A stretch of DNA of 64,000 nt from Kingdonia uniflora (GCA_014058105.1 JACGCM010001659.1:2170001-2234000); one strand, 5' to 3'. Shown: positions 39,901 through 54,900, numbered from the stretch's first letter. Made by a program: numbers and translations. The notes: generated by a model from the letters alone, not told the origin.

Positions 39901-42900
39901 ATACAAGAGAAAATTCCAGCTGACGCAATACCTCAAGAAAAACATATCCAAGTATCCAACCATCATAGAGGTATAGCAATGAATTAAAATCCGAAAAATA
40001 CAAGCAAAGTTATCGTGAATTTGGGAGACTTGTGCAATATATCAGCTCGATATGTTTCGGCAAAAAAATAGCCAAATTTACTGATACATTAAACCTGACC
40101 GGAAAAAGAAGTATTTTTATCCTTATTGTAAGCATACAAACAAATACACAGTTTTCGAGAGCCACTTATAAAATGTAATGATGAAAGCCAAAAGCCAGAA
40201 AAAAAAAATGTAAGTCAGGCAGAACATCAGAATAAAAGATCACTACTACCTGCAAAAACATCCAGATACATATATATCATAACAGTACAAAAACAAAGGC
40301 AGGCTTACTTGATATAATCACCAGTCCTTTCATACATCCCACGTCCAAGGTAGTGGCGTTCCTTCATAAAAGTAGAGAAGCCAACATCATAAGATCAACC
40401 ACTACTAGATAAATAGATGCATTCTAGTAATTATCACTTCAAGAGAGAAGAAATATTGTTCTTTTAGCTACGTTGGAAAAGAAAACTAAGATCCCTTCAA
40501 AAGTCAATGGAGGGTTAGTGGGTGGGTGGGGATTTGCTTTCAAGTACTGCCACGTTTTATTTTATTTTTCGTGGTAGTAGGGGGGTGGAAGTCGGAGGGA
40601 TGCCTCGTCCTCTAATGTATCTAGCTTTATTCGGGAGACCCTTTTAAAAAACCTGGTTTTGAGAGGCAGCATCCTTACAAAAATTTTACACCAGTAGAAA
40701 TATTGATTATTGGAAAAGGTTAGGGTGTGTATCTGGTGGTAATGTGTTTATTTCATAGGGAAGAGCGGGGCATAAAGCCAAAACCCAACACTAGGCAAAA
40801 ACTGACCAATACAAACGGAAATTAACAATGTCATACAATCAGGAACTTAAACCCAAAGTCCTTTGGAGATTTTGTTAATAGACAAGGGGAAGGTTGTCTG
40901 TATATGATGTGATAGCCCTTGGTAACTTTTCTTGAGGTAATGAGCATGTATTTGGTTTTGTACTTTGTTTTTATGCAGTCTTTCTATAGAGATATCTTTT
41001 TCAAACCAAAAGGCTGATTATAAAGATGTTCGACGCACCGGAAAGTTATCGAAGACTTTCGACGGCCATTAACAATATTTTTATCTATCAACAATCGAAA
41101 ACACTCCCGAAGTCACCTGATGTGCTCAACTCAGGATTCGGCCCAGAATTCATCTCTTTGACAATTTAAGAGACATTCTAAGAAAAGGCTTCTGGGAACT
41201 CTATTATATTTATCTCTCTTTACAATTTTCTATGTTTGCATTTTTTTACTACTTTTCCTAGATATATGCCTATAAGTATGTGTTGTTGATGAAGGAAAGA
41301 GGAGTTTTTTTGAAATAAAATTGAGTTTGATTGTTGTCCAATTTAACTTTAAGCTACTTTTACGCCACTGGTAGCTCAGATTGTAAACTTTTTCGAGCCA
41401 AGTTTGTAAGCTCTTTATGAGATGAGATTTGTCTTCAAACGTGTTTGCATCATTTTTGTGATTAGTTGGTTAGATCCAGAGCCTGACAGACCCAAAACGC
41501 ATGATATGCATGTGAACCCACTTCTTTTGCACATTCTTATAGTTCTGTTATATGATCAGAGGGGTTTACTCTAACCCCAACTTACCCGGATCGGGTATGT
41601 TTACTTGCTTAGAGACGACCAAACTGAATATCCACTACATTCAGTCAAGTTCCCCTCTAGCGACCACATTTTTACGCTTTTAAGATCAAAATAATAACAT
41701 GTAAGATGATTTGGTTACCCATCGGAATCTCGCTGATCCCAATCTATCTATTTTAAGTAATGAAATATGTAAGACTATTTTGATTATTTAAAATCGGATC
41801 TGACCCGATTTAGATGGTTTTAATATATATATCTGGTATGGGTATCCGAAATATGATCTTAGAAGATTCAGATTCGGATTGTGGTAAAACAATGGGTGTA
41901 TATACACACACACACACACATATATGTGGTTAGACCTTGATTCTACTCAACCTCGCCCAATATCTGGTATAATCACTTAGGTCCTTTTGATCTTCATTCT
42001 TTTTTATCATTCAAACAAAGTCCCCAGAGATAAAAATAGGTTATATAGTAATGGAAAAGGAGAACATGAAATGTAGGGCAAGAAAGATAATATTACCTGA
42101 TGCATCCACTTAAAAAAGCGAAGTACAGGCATACGATCACATTTATTACTCAGGCTGTGGCATGCTGGTATTCGCATGAGGAAGCTAATAAAAAAGTGGA
42201 TACCCGCATAAATGCCTAAAACAAAGAGGTATATCTTGTAAACAACCGAACTTGAATTTGGTTTACTTTCTTCCTGAAGGGATTTCCTGAAATAAGATTA
42301 CGCAGAAACAATTAGCATTGGCTACAATCAATTGATTTAATAATGAAGAAAATACGCCAGATAATCCAGTGATTTGACAAAACACTAACTATTCATCGAA
42401 GACAATTGTGATTCGAAAGAATATGCTGTATAGTAAAAAGAAAGTAGCTGCTACTACTGGATCATCAGAAACCCACCTTGATTTAGGTGCATTTCGTAGA
42501 ACTTACACATAAAGGTATGATATGACAACAGAAGCCATGCTGAACCAAACAAAACGGAGAAAAATACGAGAAACAGCGAGATGGCGGGTCGTTGAATATG
42601 CGCCATACATCATCAGAATGTCCAGTACGCCTGTCCAACAGAAGAGTTAGGACCGTGAGAACAACAAGAGCGTGTTGTGCATAATCTAATGAAAACAATA
42701 AAGTCAGCCACGAGTGACTTAGCTAGGAGCCCTATGAAAGCTATTAGAACCGTGGCACGTGAAATAGGAGAAATTGGTAACATCTCATTTAAGTGGAAAT
42801 CCCACATTAACAAAGTACCTAGCTTGGTCCCAAGCGAGATCATGCTCTTACCAAATAGCAGAGAAGAAACTTTCCCTTCTTAGCTTGCACCACATAATGA

Positions 42901-45900
42901 TCAAGTATACAAGACATAGAAATTGGAAACTAAAGCAGTTCAGAGCCTAATTAATAATGGCATACAGAAATTAAAATGCAAGAACTTTTGAGAAAAATTA
43001 TGTTCTTGCCCCCCGAATACCCTTTAAAAAGTAAGGTAGAATTGTACATTAGCATCAACATTGAATGCGACAAGGAAAACAAAATTTTGAAAAATAGAAT
43101 ACTTAATAGTTCACTACTGAATGAAGAGCCTAATGGGAAAAGGAAAGGACAAGGGCGGTCTTGCTTTGAGTATGTATATAATACCCGGGGATAATAATAA
43201 TCGAGTTTAATATTAGCCATTAAAAAGTTATATATGCTTCTGATAAATAAAATGAAAACAGGAGCACAATGCAACTGTAACTTGCGAATTAAATTACAGA
43301 CTAGGGTACACAATACAAATGTAATTTGAAATAACCAATGCACCGGAATAGCTGGAGCAACTTACTTTCAAAGAACTTCATTATAACAAATGTCGGGCCA
43401 AGACTGAGAACTTCTCTTATGGTCTTTGAGTTAAAGTGCCCCTTGTTGAAGGCAATGATGGTCAGTCCCTGAGAATAAAAGAAACATTGTTTAAAGGATT
43501 TACATCGACTGCGGACAGTAATCAATCGCAGATCAACAGCAGGAAGCAATCAAGTTGATGAAAGCCATGCCTTCTGCTAGTATTTGAAAATGCCGTTAAT
43601 TAATTCACTACATGATTTATATAATTGTCCCGCAAATAACAGCAATTGCAAATCAGGTACCAAATCTAGGTTTGGTGTTACAGAGTTCAGCTGGAGTAGC
43701 AACGAGGTAGTACATTGAGAGGTCTAGCGTGGGACTATGAAAATCAGACAGAATTTCAGGAGAAGAAATAGGATAAGGGCTGGCAAAGGTAATAGGGTGA
43801 AATTTTACATTCATAAGGAAAAAACAGTGTCCGCAGACCGCCGTGGATTGTCAAGGTGCTTTGGGAGTTATTTTGGCATTTAGGGATATGGGGTTACAGA
43901 TATACTAAGATAATAAATTGCTACGAGCTTATTCTATCTCACTCAGTTGTGAAAATGTGTATGTTCAGTTCAAGTGGGTGGAGTAAGGGGTGTATAGTTC
44001 AATTGATATAGCAGAAAAAACCAACTTTCTGGAAGTAACCTTTTGATATTAGATTGAATTTGGATCATCCGTGGTGTATTAGAAGATATTTCATTGTAAT
44101 CATGCTTGCTCGTGGTATCAGCAATCACCGGGATTTTTGAATATAAAAGATTCACCTTACAACTAACGACTGAATAGTGATGGCTGCTAGAAGAATGAGC
44201 ACAGATTAACCCAGCTTTTAAGAGAATGGCATAGTGAGAGCATATCTTCACACATATTATAGAATTTCTTATTTAAGGAATACCAACCTAGTTTGGATGT
44301 CTTCACATATATTATGGAGGATCTCTTCACACATATTATAGAGGATCACTTCACACATATTACAGAATTTTTAAGTGTTCTTAATTTAGGAATACCAACC
44401 CAGTACGGATGTCTATAAGGAAGTTCATTTTTCCTTACAATTTGACTATTATTGCTGTTGTATTTTCCTTCCAATCAATAATGCAAAATTTGTTTGCTTA
44501 CCTAAACTCTAATAACAAATAGGGATCATATACTAGATGTCTATCAAGGGATACATGTCTACGAAAGAGAAGAAAAGATACAAACTGGAATCTCAGATAA
44601 AGTCTTCGTAACATCAAATGGAACTCAACTACCATCATAGTGAAATGTATAAGATGAGAGACAAGAGAAATTTAAACATGCAATATGCGAATGTCAAACC
44701 TGGAACATCATGAATAAAAATATCCATAGACGGTGGAAACTGTGGTAAAGATGGAGAAATGTCCTGTGCTCTACAAAAGAAGTCTTCCCACGATGTTTAC
44801 CACCACCACATGTAAGCATATCCTGTACATGGAATAAATAATCATTTTTTTCCCATAAAAGGAATGACAGAGATATCAGATAACAACTAAACCCAAATAT
44901 AGAAATGAAACAAATGAAAGTTCTTTACCCTAGGTTGGACAGAGCACATGCATAGATTTTTTATTTTTGAAAATTAAACAAGAAAAAGAATACATTTTGA
45001 GGTATTATTGCATAAATCAGTATATAATATATGCAATATATTGAACTGAATAGTAAACAGTTTTCATATTGTGGAAAAATCATCCTAAAGTTTGACAGTA
45101 TAATGAACAAATATCTTGTGAAGCGCAATATACAGGGACAGCTGATGATAATATAAAATTTATTTAGCTTAGTTATTTACATGCCTTTACTGAGTATTTA
45201 TTCAAGGTCTATTGAAAATGTTGAAGTTATCGTGTCTTCTAGGGTAACCCATGCCTTCATTTTTATTGTAAAGAATACTGATCAAAGTGATAAGACTCTC
45301 ACTCTCAATATCATTTTCTCCGATTCATATTTGGAGGTGCCATCTTATACCTAGGCTTCTCATAGCATCACCCTCATTATTTTCGCAGTTCTCCCCCTTC
45401 TCTTCGATTTCCTCCATCAAACTATGAACTCCCACAAGCTCTCCCCTTCAATATTAATTCCGTAAATCTTCTGGTGAAGTTACTATTAAGAGTTAAGACA
45501 TTACATCTGGACCACATGAAAATTTCACGGTTGATGCATTCGTTATTAGCAGGCAGAAGGGCAGTAATTTGGTATGTTATCTCTTCCTTCTTTAATTGTG
45601 AGCTTATTTTAATTTTCCGTTCTATAATAGATGAAATCAATTAAAGAAGTAGCAAGAAGAAAGAAGGAAAAACGAATACAAAGAGAGCAAAACTTAGAAA
45701 TCTGGGAGTAAACAGGTCAAAAGAGAAACTGAAAAAAAAGAGATCCAAGTCATAAAAAAAATTAGGTTTCCTTCAAAACAGTGTCCCGTCTCGAAGCAAT
45801 TCATCAAACAAAGAGAGCAAAACTTAGAAATATGGGAGTAAACAGGTCAAAAGAGAAACTGAGAAAAAAGGGATCCAAGTCATACAAAATTAGGCTTCCT

Positions 45901-48900
45901 TTAAAACAGTGTCTGATCTCAAAGCAATTCATCGAATAAAGTGCCTCGTAAGTCATCATGGAGCTTGCTCTAAGAAAATAAAGTGCCTTCATCTCTGAAA
46001 TAAAATGAACAAGTCGCTCAAAAAATAGTATATACGTTATGTTCCTTTCTAACCGATACCCCAAATGAGAGCGAAATGCATTATCCTCCAAAAATATGAA
46101 TCCTAGAAGCCTTTTACCTAGGTAACAACGACACGGACACGGGTGTCGGTGTCCAACACGGGTACGGGGTGCCGAAAACGGTAGAAAATAGAAAACTACC
46201 TTGTAAATAGTGCTGGAAACGTGTGTCCGAGTGTCCAAGTGTCGGGTTGTCTGACACAATTTATTTTTTAAAAGTGAAGTGTCGTTGTTACATAGCCTTT
46301 TACTTTATGGGCAACAACAAAACAATATCCCAACTGAGTTTGACATTGCCCAAGCACCGCCTGATAGTCCCATGCTACTACCTCTAAATCAATAAAGTAA
46401 TAAAGGATATATGGACTCCCCAACATGATGACGGGTTTTAGAAATTCACAAATACGCTTAGCTGGTCCGAAATATAGATAAGTGGTGTCCAGGGCTAAGC
46501 AGAAGTAGGATCTCAATATTGACGTGAATTCAAGAATCTACATTTCTGACTAATTCATGAGAATTTATCATCTCATTAGGCAGTGAATTGCTATTACCCA
46601 ACCTTTCCTTCATAAATGATTAGTAATTAATTCATGATCAGAACAATATCGGAGGCCATAGTTTCAAGAGAAACATGTTCTAGCTCATGCCCTAAGGACC
46701 AGGAAAGTCAAGCTTAGGTGCAGAGTTATCAGAAAGAAATCCTCCAATAATCTTGACATATCACTCCACCCAACTTCAAAGACACTCCAAATCAAACTCG
46801 TGCTAACTGGAAGATATCCCTCTACAAGCTACAACCGTAGGGCTTTGAACTTCAAAGTCATCCTTTTAATCATTCAAATCCATAGGCCCCTTTACTGTTT
46901 ATGGCAACAAACCGATATCTACATATGTAACCTGATCATTGCCACACAAAAATCCGCACATGTTGGAGATCCCTCCAGATGGTACAACCATAGGACTATT
47001 AATCTCTTAACTATTGAAACATCCATAGCCTATCCCGTAGTTATCGGAATTCGAATTCTCCACTTTTTCCCAGTCCCATACCTTTTACAGATTTGTTAAT
47101 TCTTTTAAGCAGTGTAATGCCGGCTCACTTGCTGTTTGAAGCAAAAAAAAACACTCCACCACTCCAAACCAAACCAAGCTCCAGTTGGACGAAGGTTCAT
47201 TTGTTGCTTGAACCCAAAAAGCACACTCCAAACCAAACCAAGCTACAGTTGGACGAAGGTTCATTTGTTGCTTGAACCCAAAAAGCACACTCCAAACCAA
47301 ATCAAGCTACAGTTGAGGTAGTGATATATGCACGTGCAGACATGACAGTGCCACAGAAGATTCCGCACCCGAGGCACAGACGTGTAGCATACTCCTTCCG
47401 TTCGAACTTGAGTTTGAAACCGAACTTCTCCAGTGCTAAAAAAGGGCGAGACCCAATTTACATTCCCCCCCTCCACACACACAATAGTAGTTCTATCGGC
47501 CTCCCAGGTTTTCCAACCCTCACATAATACTCAATGCTAAACAGAAATTACTTCTCTCGCCAATTTCCATCCTGCAAGTTTGATGGCAGGAATCCTATAG
47601 ACTAAGTCCATAAAGGATCCAAATAAAATCTAAGTCCAGACCCCAAAACTTAATTTTCAGAAAATCAAGTCTAGCTCATCAAAACAAGTAGACATGATTT
47701 ACATCTACAGATAGTATTGGGATTAAAATCAGGTCTATCCTGCTGACATCATGTAGATTCCCTCACTCGAGTTCTTCTTTTGTTTTGCTTTGTTTATTTC
47801 ATTCATTTTCTTTTCAAGTTTGACAGTGATTTTAGGATGCTTCTTTTGATTGCAAATCTTTTCATGGAAATATTTTAGGGAGTACATTTGAATTTTAGGC
47901 AAGAATTTGAAGTCTTATTGGAAAAAAATCCCAGAGGAAGGGACCCACCTTTCTCTTAGAAAAACAATACACAATTGTGAAAGTGCCTTCAATGAGAAAG
48001 TGTGGGACTCATTATCAAACCATTCTGACTCTATGAGCCAGAGAGAAGGATGCCCATGTGGCAATTGCTGGGGGTAAAGTTAAACTTTTAAGGAAGGAGT
48101 CCCACTGAAAAACAACTAATCAATAGTATCCTTAATTTTATGTCCCTTCCGACACGAGGCATTAAAATTTTTGATGTCCCGCTTATTTAGTGTCTAGCTA
48201 TCATTTAAAAGGTTTGAAACAGATTAAGACCATACTTGACAATTATCAAGCTGCTGCAGCGCAATGGATAAATAAAGCAAAAAATAAGTTATTCTTGGGC
48301 TCAATGGTCAGTACAGGACTGGAAAAAAAAAACAAAGACTTCTTTGGCATTACTCAAAGAAAGCAGCCTGACTCATATCTGGGGGGGTTCCTATTGTTGG
48401 TTGAAAGATGAAAAATCATACTCTCAGAATCATGCTGGATAAAGTTAAAAGAAGGGTAAATAGTTATGAGGGGCAAAATCTTTCTTTCCAAGGCAGGGTG
48501 GTGCTTGTTAGCTGACCATTCAAAGAGAAAAGGGACTACAGTTGCATGGGATAAATGCTGTAAGCTTAGCTCAGAAGGAAGACTTGGTTTGAGAAAACTG
48601 GGAGATGTGAACAAATCAATGTTGATGAAGATGGCTTGACAGTTGGAGAAAAAGGAAGAGGCCTGAGCTGACTATATGATCTCTAATTCCAAATAGTTCA
48701 ACAAACATGAAAATGTCATATATTACTACTAGAAAATCTTTTATTTGGCAAGGGTTAAAAGAAGTTTACTTGCAGGTCAAAAATCAGTCAAAATGGTTAA
48801 AAGCCACCGGAGACAAGGTGAATATATGAAAGGATAACTGGGCACTGGAGACTACTATCTCTGAGCATATATTCGGGGAAGATTCAATGGACACTTTATT

Positions 48901-51900
48901 GAAAAGGGTCTGTGACTTGCTTCACAATGGTGCATGGATCATAGATAACCCCACAGGCAGGTTCCTTCAGTCTGTGGGTGTGACGCCCAGACTTTGTATA
49001 TAGGTTCCTTAGGTTGTAAAAGAGCATTGTACAAATTTTCATTTATTTTTGTAAAGGTTAGCTTAGGAAAATGGGGGAGTACGCTTCGTCTCCACTTTTG
49101 ATGTTTCCTTTTAGAACTTAGCTGTTTTCCATTTTCATATATATGTAGAGGACTAGTCTTCTACACCCAAGAAGGAATTTAAGCTTGTAATAGTGCTTTG
49201 TAATAGTTGTTGATATTTGAATGAAATGATGCCTTCAAAGACCCTTTGTTCAGTGTTTGTGATGCGTTAAGATTATGCGATGCGTTGAGATTAAGTGATG
49301 CTAAATAATTGATAGAGAAGAGTAATTAGGCTTACTTGGGACAGGTGTCTCGAGTGCCGCACGTGCCAAGCTTGAGTTTAAGTTGGTCCGTGTCAGTTGG
49401 TATCAGAGCGATCTAGTTGAAAGCGATCTAGTTGCGATGGCGGAGGGTCCGAATGCTACTGACCCCGCCCAGGTCCTTGCCCAGCAGGTGGGAGGACCAT
49501 CCATTAATCCCCGGCCCTTGAATACCCGAACGCGGTTGGACCAGTTAGAGGATAAGATGCTAGCTCTAAGTGGGATTATAGATCAAGTGACGACTCTGGA
49601 GGAACGATTGGACGGTTTCTCAGACGATCAGGCCCATGTGGGCGAACGTCTTGTTACGTTGGAGGGAGTGGTTGAAGGGAATATGGCTACTCTTCTGGAT
49701 CAGGTGGCTGAACTTTCCTCGAAAGTAAATCTCCTAGTAAAGGTTGTTGGAAATGGAGATCCAGCACCTTCGGGCGGCGGTATAGACCGGCCCAGGATCA
49801 AGGTCCCCGAGCCCAAGGCGTATGAGGGAGCGAGGGATGCCAAGGAGGTAGAGAACTTCCTTTTTGATATGGAGGCGTACTTCAATGTGGTTAGGCCTGA
49901 TAGCGAAGGTTCAAAGGTGTCGATGGCAACCATGTACCTCGCCGGTGATGCTAAACTATGGTGGCGCACCAAATATGCTGAGATCCAGAGCGGTCACTGT
50001 ACTATTGGGACGTGGGATGACTTGAAGAGAGAGCTGAAGAATCAGTTCTTACCCGAGAATGTTGAGTTCATTGCTCGGAGGAGTTTGAGGCAACTGAAGC
50101 AGACAGGCAACATCCGGGAGTATGTGAAGCGGTTCTCAGCCTTGATGTTAGATATCCGCGACATGTCTGAAAAGGATAAGTTGTTTTGTTTCTTAGAAGG
50201 TCTGAAGCCATGGATCCAAAATGAATTACAGAGGCAACGGGTTCAAGATTTAACTTCCGCAATGGCCTCCGCTGAGCGTATCAACGACTACACCCCCATG
50301 TTGGGTGAGCGTCGACCGGCTCCGTCTCAGTCAAGTTCCCAGTCGCAACAAAGAGCAGGATCCTCCAATAATTACAATAAGGGAAAGAATGGAGGGTACC
50401 AAGCTAGAAGTGGGGGAGACCAAGGTCATGGCCAGAACAGAAGTGGGGGAGCAAGTGCAGGTGGTGCCTCGAGTTCCAATTCTGGGAGGGAGTACCACAG
50501 GCCGCGTAACAATGGCGGCGCTTCCTCTTCGTCCAGGTTTCAAGGACGTCCCGGGAACTTGAAGTGTTTTCTTTGTGGAGGGAATCACAAAGCCTATCAG
50601 TGTCCTCAGAAGACGGCCCTGAATGCGCTAATGGCATCGCACGGGGGCCAAGCCGATGACACCACTCAGGGAAATGATGGTGGTGAAACTCATATGGGTT
50701 CTCTTTACTTGCTCAATGCCGTGACCACTCAGTTGCCAGAGGTTAAGCCGAAGAAGGGACTCATGTATGTGGACCTTAGTATTAATGGGCAGAGTACTTT
50801 GGCGATGGTTGATACCGGTGCTACCCACAGCTTTATTGCCATTCAAGAGGCGAATCGTCTGGGACTGTGTTTGGTGAAAGATTCTAGCCGGATGAAGGCT
50901 GTAAACTCTGCCGCAATGCCGATACATGGTGTTGCCAAGTTGGTTCCAGTTAAGATGGGACAGTGGAGTGGAAAGGTTAACCTTCTCGCTGTGACGTTGG
51001 ATGATTTTAAGATTATATTGGGAATGGACTTTCTCCGTTACCACAAGGCAGTGCCGATGCCGTTCGTTAACTCCTTAGGGATTTTTGGTGACAATCCCTC
51101 AATCATTCAGATGTCCACGCAGAAAGATGAGGGCAGACTATTATCAGCTCTTCAGTTGGAGAAGGGACTGAGGCGAGGGGAGCTGACTTACCTTGCAACC
51201 TTAAGGTTAAAACCAGATGATCAGAATCATGATGCCTTGCCGGCGGAAGTCTCCCGGGTACTTACAGAATTCAAGGATGTGATGCCGAAAGAATTACCAA
51301 AGGTGTTACCTCCACGAAGGCCTATCGATCATCAGATTGAGTTAGTCCCTGGAACCAAGCCTCCTGCGAAAGGGCCATATAGGATGAGTCCGCCTGAACT
51401 AGCAGAGCTACGGAGACAGCTTGATGGACTTTTGGAATCGGGTTTTATTCGCCCCTCAAAGGCGCCATACGGTGCCCCGATCTTATTTCAGAAGAAACAA
51501 GATGGAAGCTTGCGATTGTGTGTCGACTATCGAGCCCTGAATAAGGTAACGGTGAAGAACAAGTATCCCATACCGCTCATTGCCGACTTATTTGACCAGC
51601 TTACGTCTGCGAAGTACTTCTCTAAACTTGATTTGAGATCGGGTTACTATCAGGTCAGGATCGTTGCCGGAGATGAACCAAAGACGACTTGTTCCACTCG
51701 GTATGGGGCATATGAATTTCTTGTCATGCCATTCGGCCTGACCAATGCTCCTGCAACTTTCTGTACTCTTATGAATGAGCTCTTCCGGAAATATATCGAC
51801 AAGTTTGTGGTGGTGTACCTGGATGATATTGTCATATACAGCCGCACTATGGAAGAGCACCTTGAACATCTTCGCCTTGTATTCCAAGTCTTGCGACTGA

Positions 51901-54900
51901 ACCAGTTATATGTCAAGTTGGAGAAATGCTCGTTCGCGCAGGAACAAGTTATGTTTCTTGGACATGTCATTGGCGGAGGACAGATCCGGATGGATATGGA
52001 AAAGGTCCGCGCTATTAAGGAGTGGAGAGCTCCTACGGAGGTTACAGAAGTGCGTTCCTTTCTTGGCCTTGTGAACTACTACCGCAAGTTCGTTGAAGGG
52101 TATTCGAAACGCGCGGCACCCCTTACAGATCTTCTCAAGAAAGACTTCTCTTGGTCTTGGTCCGAGAAGTGTCAAGCAGCATTTGACGATCTGAAGCATG
52201 CGGTGATTAGCAATCCGGTCTTAGCCTTGCCAGATATTACCAAGCCGTTTGAGGTACATACGGATGCGTCTGATTTTGCTATCGGTGGAGTATTGTTACA
52301 AGAGGGACATCCCGTGGCATACGAAAGCAGGAAGCTGAACGATACCGAGAGGAGGTATTCATCCCAGCAGAAGGAACTCCTTGCTATTGTGCATTGCCTA
52401 CGAGTATGGCGACACTATTTGTTGGGAATGAAGGTTTTGGTGAAGACCGATAACCTTGCGGCAAGCCATTTCCTTACACAGAAGAAGTTGACCTCGATGC
52501 AGGCCCGTTGGCAAGAGTTTCTAGCCGAGTTTGATTTAGATCTCGAGCACAAGCCAGGGAGGATGAAAAATGTGCCGGATGCATTAAGCCGTAAGGCTGA
52601 ACTTGCGGCCACCTCTACAGCTGCCGAACAGTCTCACTCTTATGTTACCAGTGCCCTCCATGATAGGATCCGCGAAGGATTAGCGGCGGATCCTCAGACC
52701 CAGGCCATGATTACCTTGGTGAAACAGGGGAAGACAAGACGGTTTTGGGTGGAAGATGGTCTTTTATACACGAAGGGACAACGACTTTATGTTCCTCGGT
52801 TCGCAGGATTAAGGCGGGAGCTAATCAAGGAGTGCCATGATACTCTTTGGGCAGGCCATCTGGGCTGGCGGAGAACACTATCCTTGCTACACAGGGGGTA
52901 CTATTGGCCAAATGATCAGAATGAAGTGATGGATTATACGAGGACTTGTCACATTTGCCAGCAAGACAAAGTTGATCGGGATTTGCCACTTGGATTGCTG
53001 GAACCACTTCCCGTGCCGACTAGACCTTGGGAAAGCGTCTCTATGGACTTTATCTCTGGGTTACCCAAGACGAAAGGGTATGGTTCCATACTCGTGATCA
53101 TCGACCGATTCTCTAAGTATGCAACATTCATTCCGACTCCAATTGTTTGTACGGCAGAGAAAACCGCGCGTCTCTTTGTGAAGCATGTTGTAAAGTATTG
53201 GGGCGTGCCAAAGGACATTGTCAGTGATAGAGATCCGAGATTTACTGGGAAGTTTTGGAGGGAAGTATTTAGATTACTGGGATCCACTCTCAACTTCTCA
53301 ACCAGTAACCATCCACAGTCGGATGGTCAGACAGAACGCTTCAATGCAATGTTAGAAGAGTACCTCCGACACTTTGTCAGGGTGAACAAGAAGGACTGGG
53401 GCGAACTTTTGGATGTAGCACAGTTTTGCTTTAATCTGCAGAAGAGTTCCTCCACCAACAAGAGTCCTTCCGAGATACTGTTAGGACAGCAGCCCCTCAC
53501 GCCGCACACAGTGACCGCCGATTACAAGGGAAGTGTTCCGAGAGCCTACCAGTTTGCAAAAGAATGGCAGAGAAATACAGATATTGCCCGGGCCTCTCTA
53601 GAGAAAGCGTCAGCCAGAATGAAGAAGTGGGCCGACCAGAAGAGACAACTAGATTCTTTTCAAGTTGGGGACCTTGTGCTGATCAAGAGATCCCACCTCA
53701 AGCAGCGAGGTGACAGAATACACCAAGGGCTAGTATCCAAGTACATTGGTCCGATGCCAATCATTGGTAAAGTTGGGAAGGTTTCCTACAAGCTTCAATT
53801 ACCTTCCCACCTTCGCTTCATCCATCCTGTGTTTCATGCCAGTACTCTAAAGCCTTACCACCAAGATACAGAAGATCCCAGCAGAACTACCGTCAGGCCT
53901 CACGTTCCGCTCAAGCCAGTACGCTCTAGCGAAGTTCCAGAGAGCGTTCTTGATCACAGAGTCACCCATGTTGATCCGGACACCAAAGAGGAAGTTTATG
54001 AGTACCTAGTGAAATGGAAGGATCTGCCAGATACTGAAGCCAGCTGGGAGCACCAAGATTCTCATCCCCTCCTGGTCCGACTAAGGAAGACTGAGTCCAA
54101 GCAAGAGAGGAAAGAGAACAGACAGAGGTGGAAGCAGAAGAAAAAGTCGACGAGGGCGTCTCCAAATTGAGTGGGAGAGAGTGTGACGCCCAGACTTTGT
54201 ATATAGGTTCCTTAGGTTGTAAAAGAGCATTGTACAAATTTTCATTTATTTTTGTAAAAGTTAGCTTAGGAAAATGGGGGAGTACGCTTCGTCTCCACTT
54301 TTGATGTTTCCTTTTAGAACTTAGCTGTTTTCCATTTTCATATATATGTAGAGGACTAGTCTTCTACACCCAAGAAGGAATTTAAGCTTGTAATAGTGCT
54401 TTGTAATAGTTGTTGATATTTGAATGAAATGATGCCTTCAAAGACCCTTTGTTCAGTGTTTGTGATGCGTTAAGATTATGCGATGCGTTGAGATTAAGTG
54501 ATGCTAAATAATTGATAGAGAAGAGTAATTAGGCTTACTTGGGACAGGTGTCTCGAGTGCTGCACGTGCCAAGCTTGAGTTTAAGTTGGTCCGTGTCAGT
54601 GGGTGTTAATTTTTTTAACTTGTTTGTTAATACTGCAGGTACTGACCACTATATTTATATACTCCAGTTTCAAGGAAAATTCCCTGTAAAAGCAGCCTAT
54701 GAGTCTGTTAGAATGAAATCAAACCGTTGCTGGTGGAAGAACAGCTTGTGAAGGCCCAACTCCTCTTCAAAGATCAACAATCTAGAATGGAGACTACTAC
54801 AAAATGCTCTAACTACTGAAGACAGAATTGAAGAGCAGGGTAATACTCTAACTTCAAGATGCAGTCTTTGCCACAACGCTGGTGAAACCATTCCTCATCT

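Larger units (their letters stand above)
48979..54598 (+). mobile_element. Intact Ty3/gypsy chromovirus
   Basis: A 5,620-bp element with 417-bp LTRs (TG...CA) and 5-bp target duplication GTGGG on both sides (48974-48978 and 54599-54603). It also has a tRNA-Met primer site, a purine tract and one uninterrupted gag-pol frame ending in a chromodomain. The two LTRs differ at only two positions by eye (both transitions). Size and layout resemble the Reina-type chromoviruses, but clade needs a tree. It sits in a LINE inside the largest intron, antisense to the callose synthase gene. Confidence 0.97.

Noticed and set aside
41030..41480. Possible solo LTR of the 12.4-kb element
   Set aside because: Only about 20 bp (actttcgacggccatt) matches; the rest does not align by eye, and no target duplication was found.
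49700..54237. Numerous minus-strand frames opposite the chromovirus polyprotein
   Set aside because: They are shadows of the long plus-strand gag-pol frame and have no known domain.
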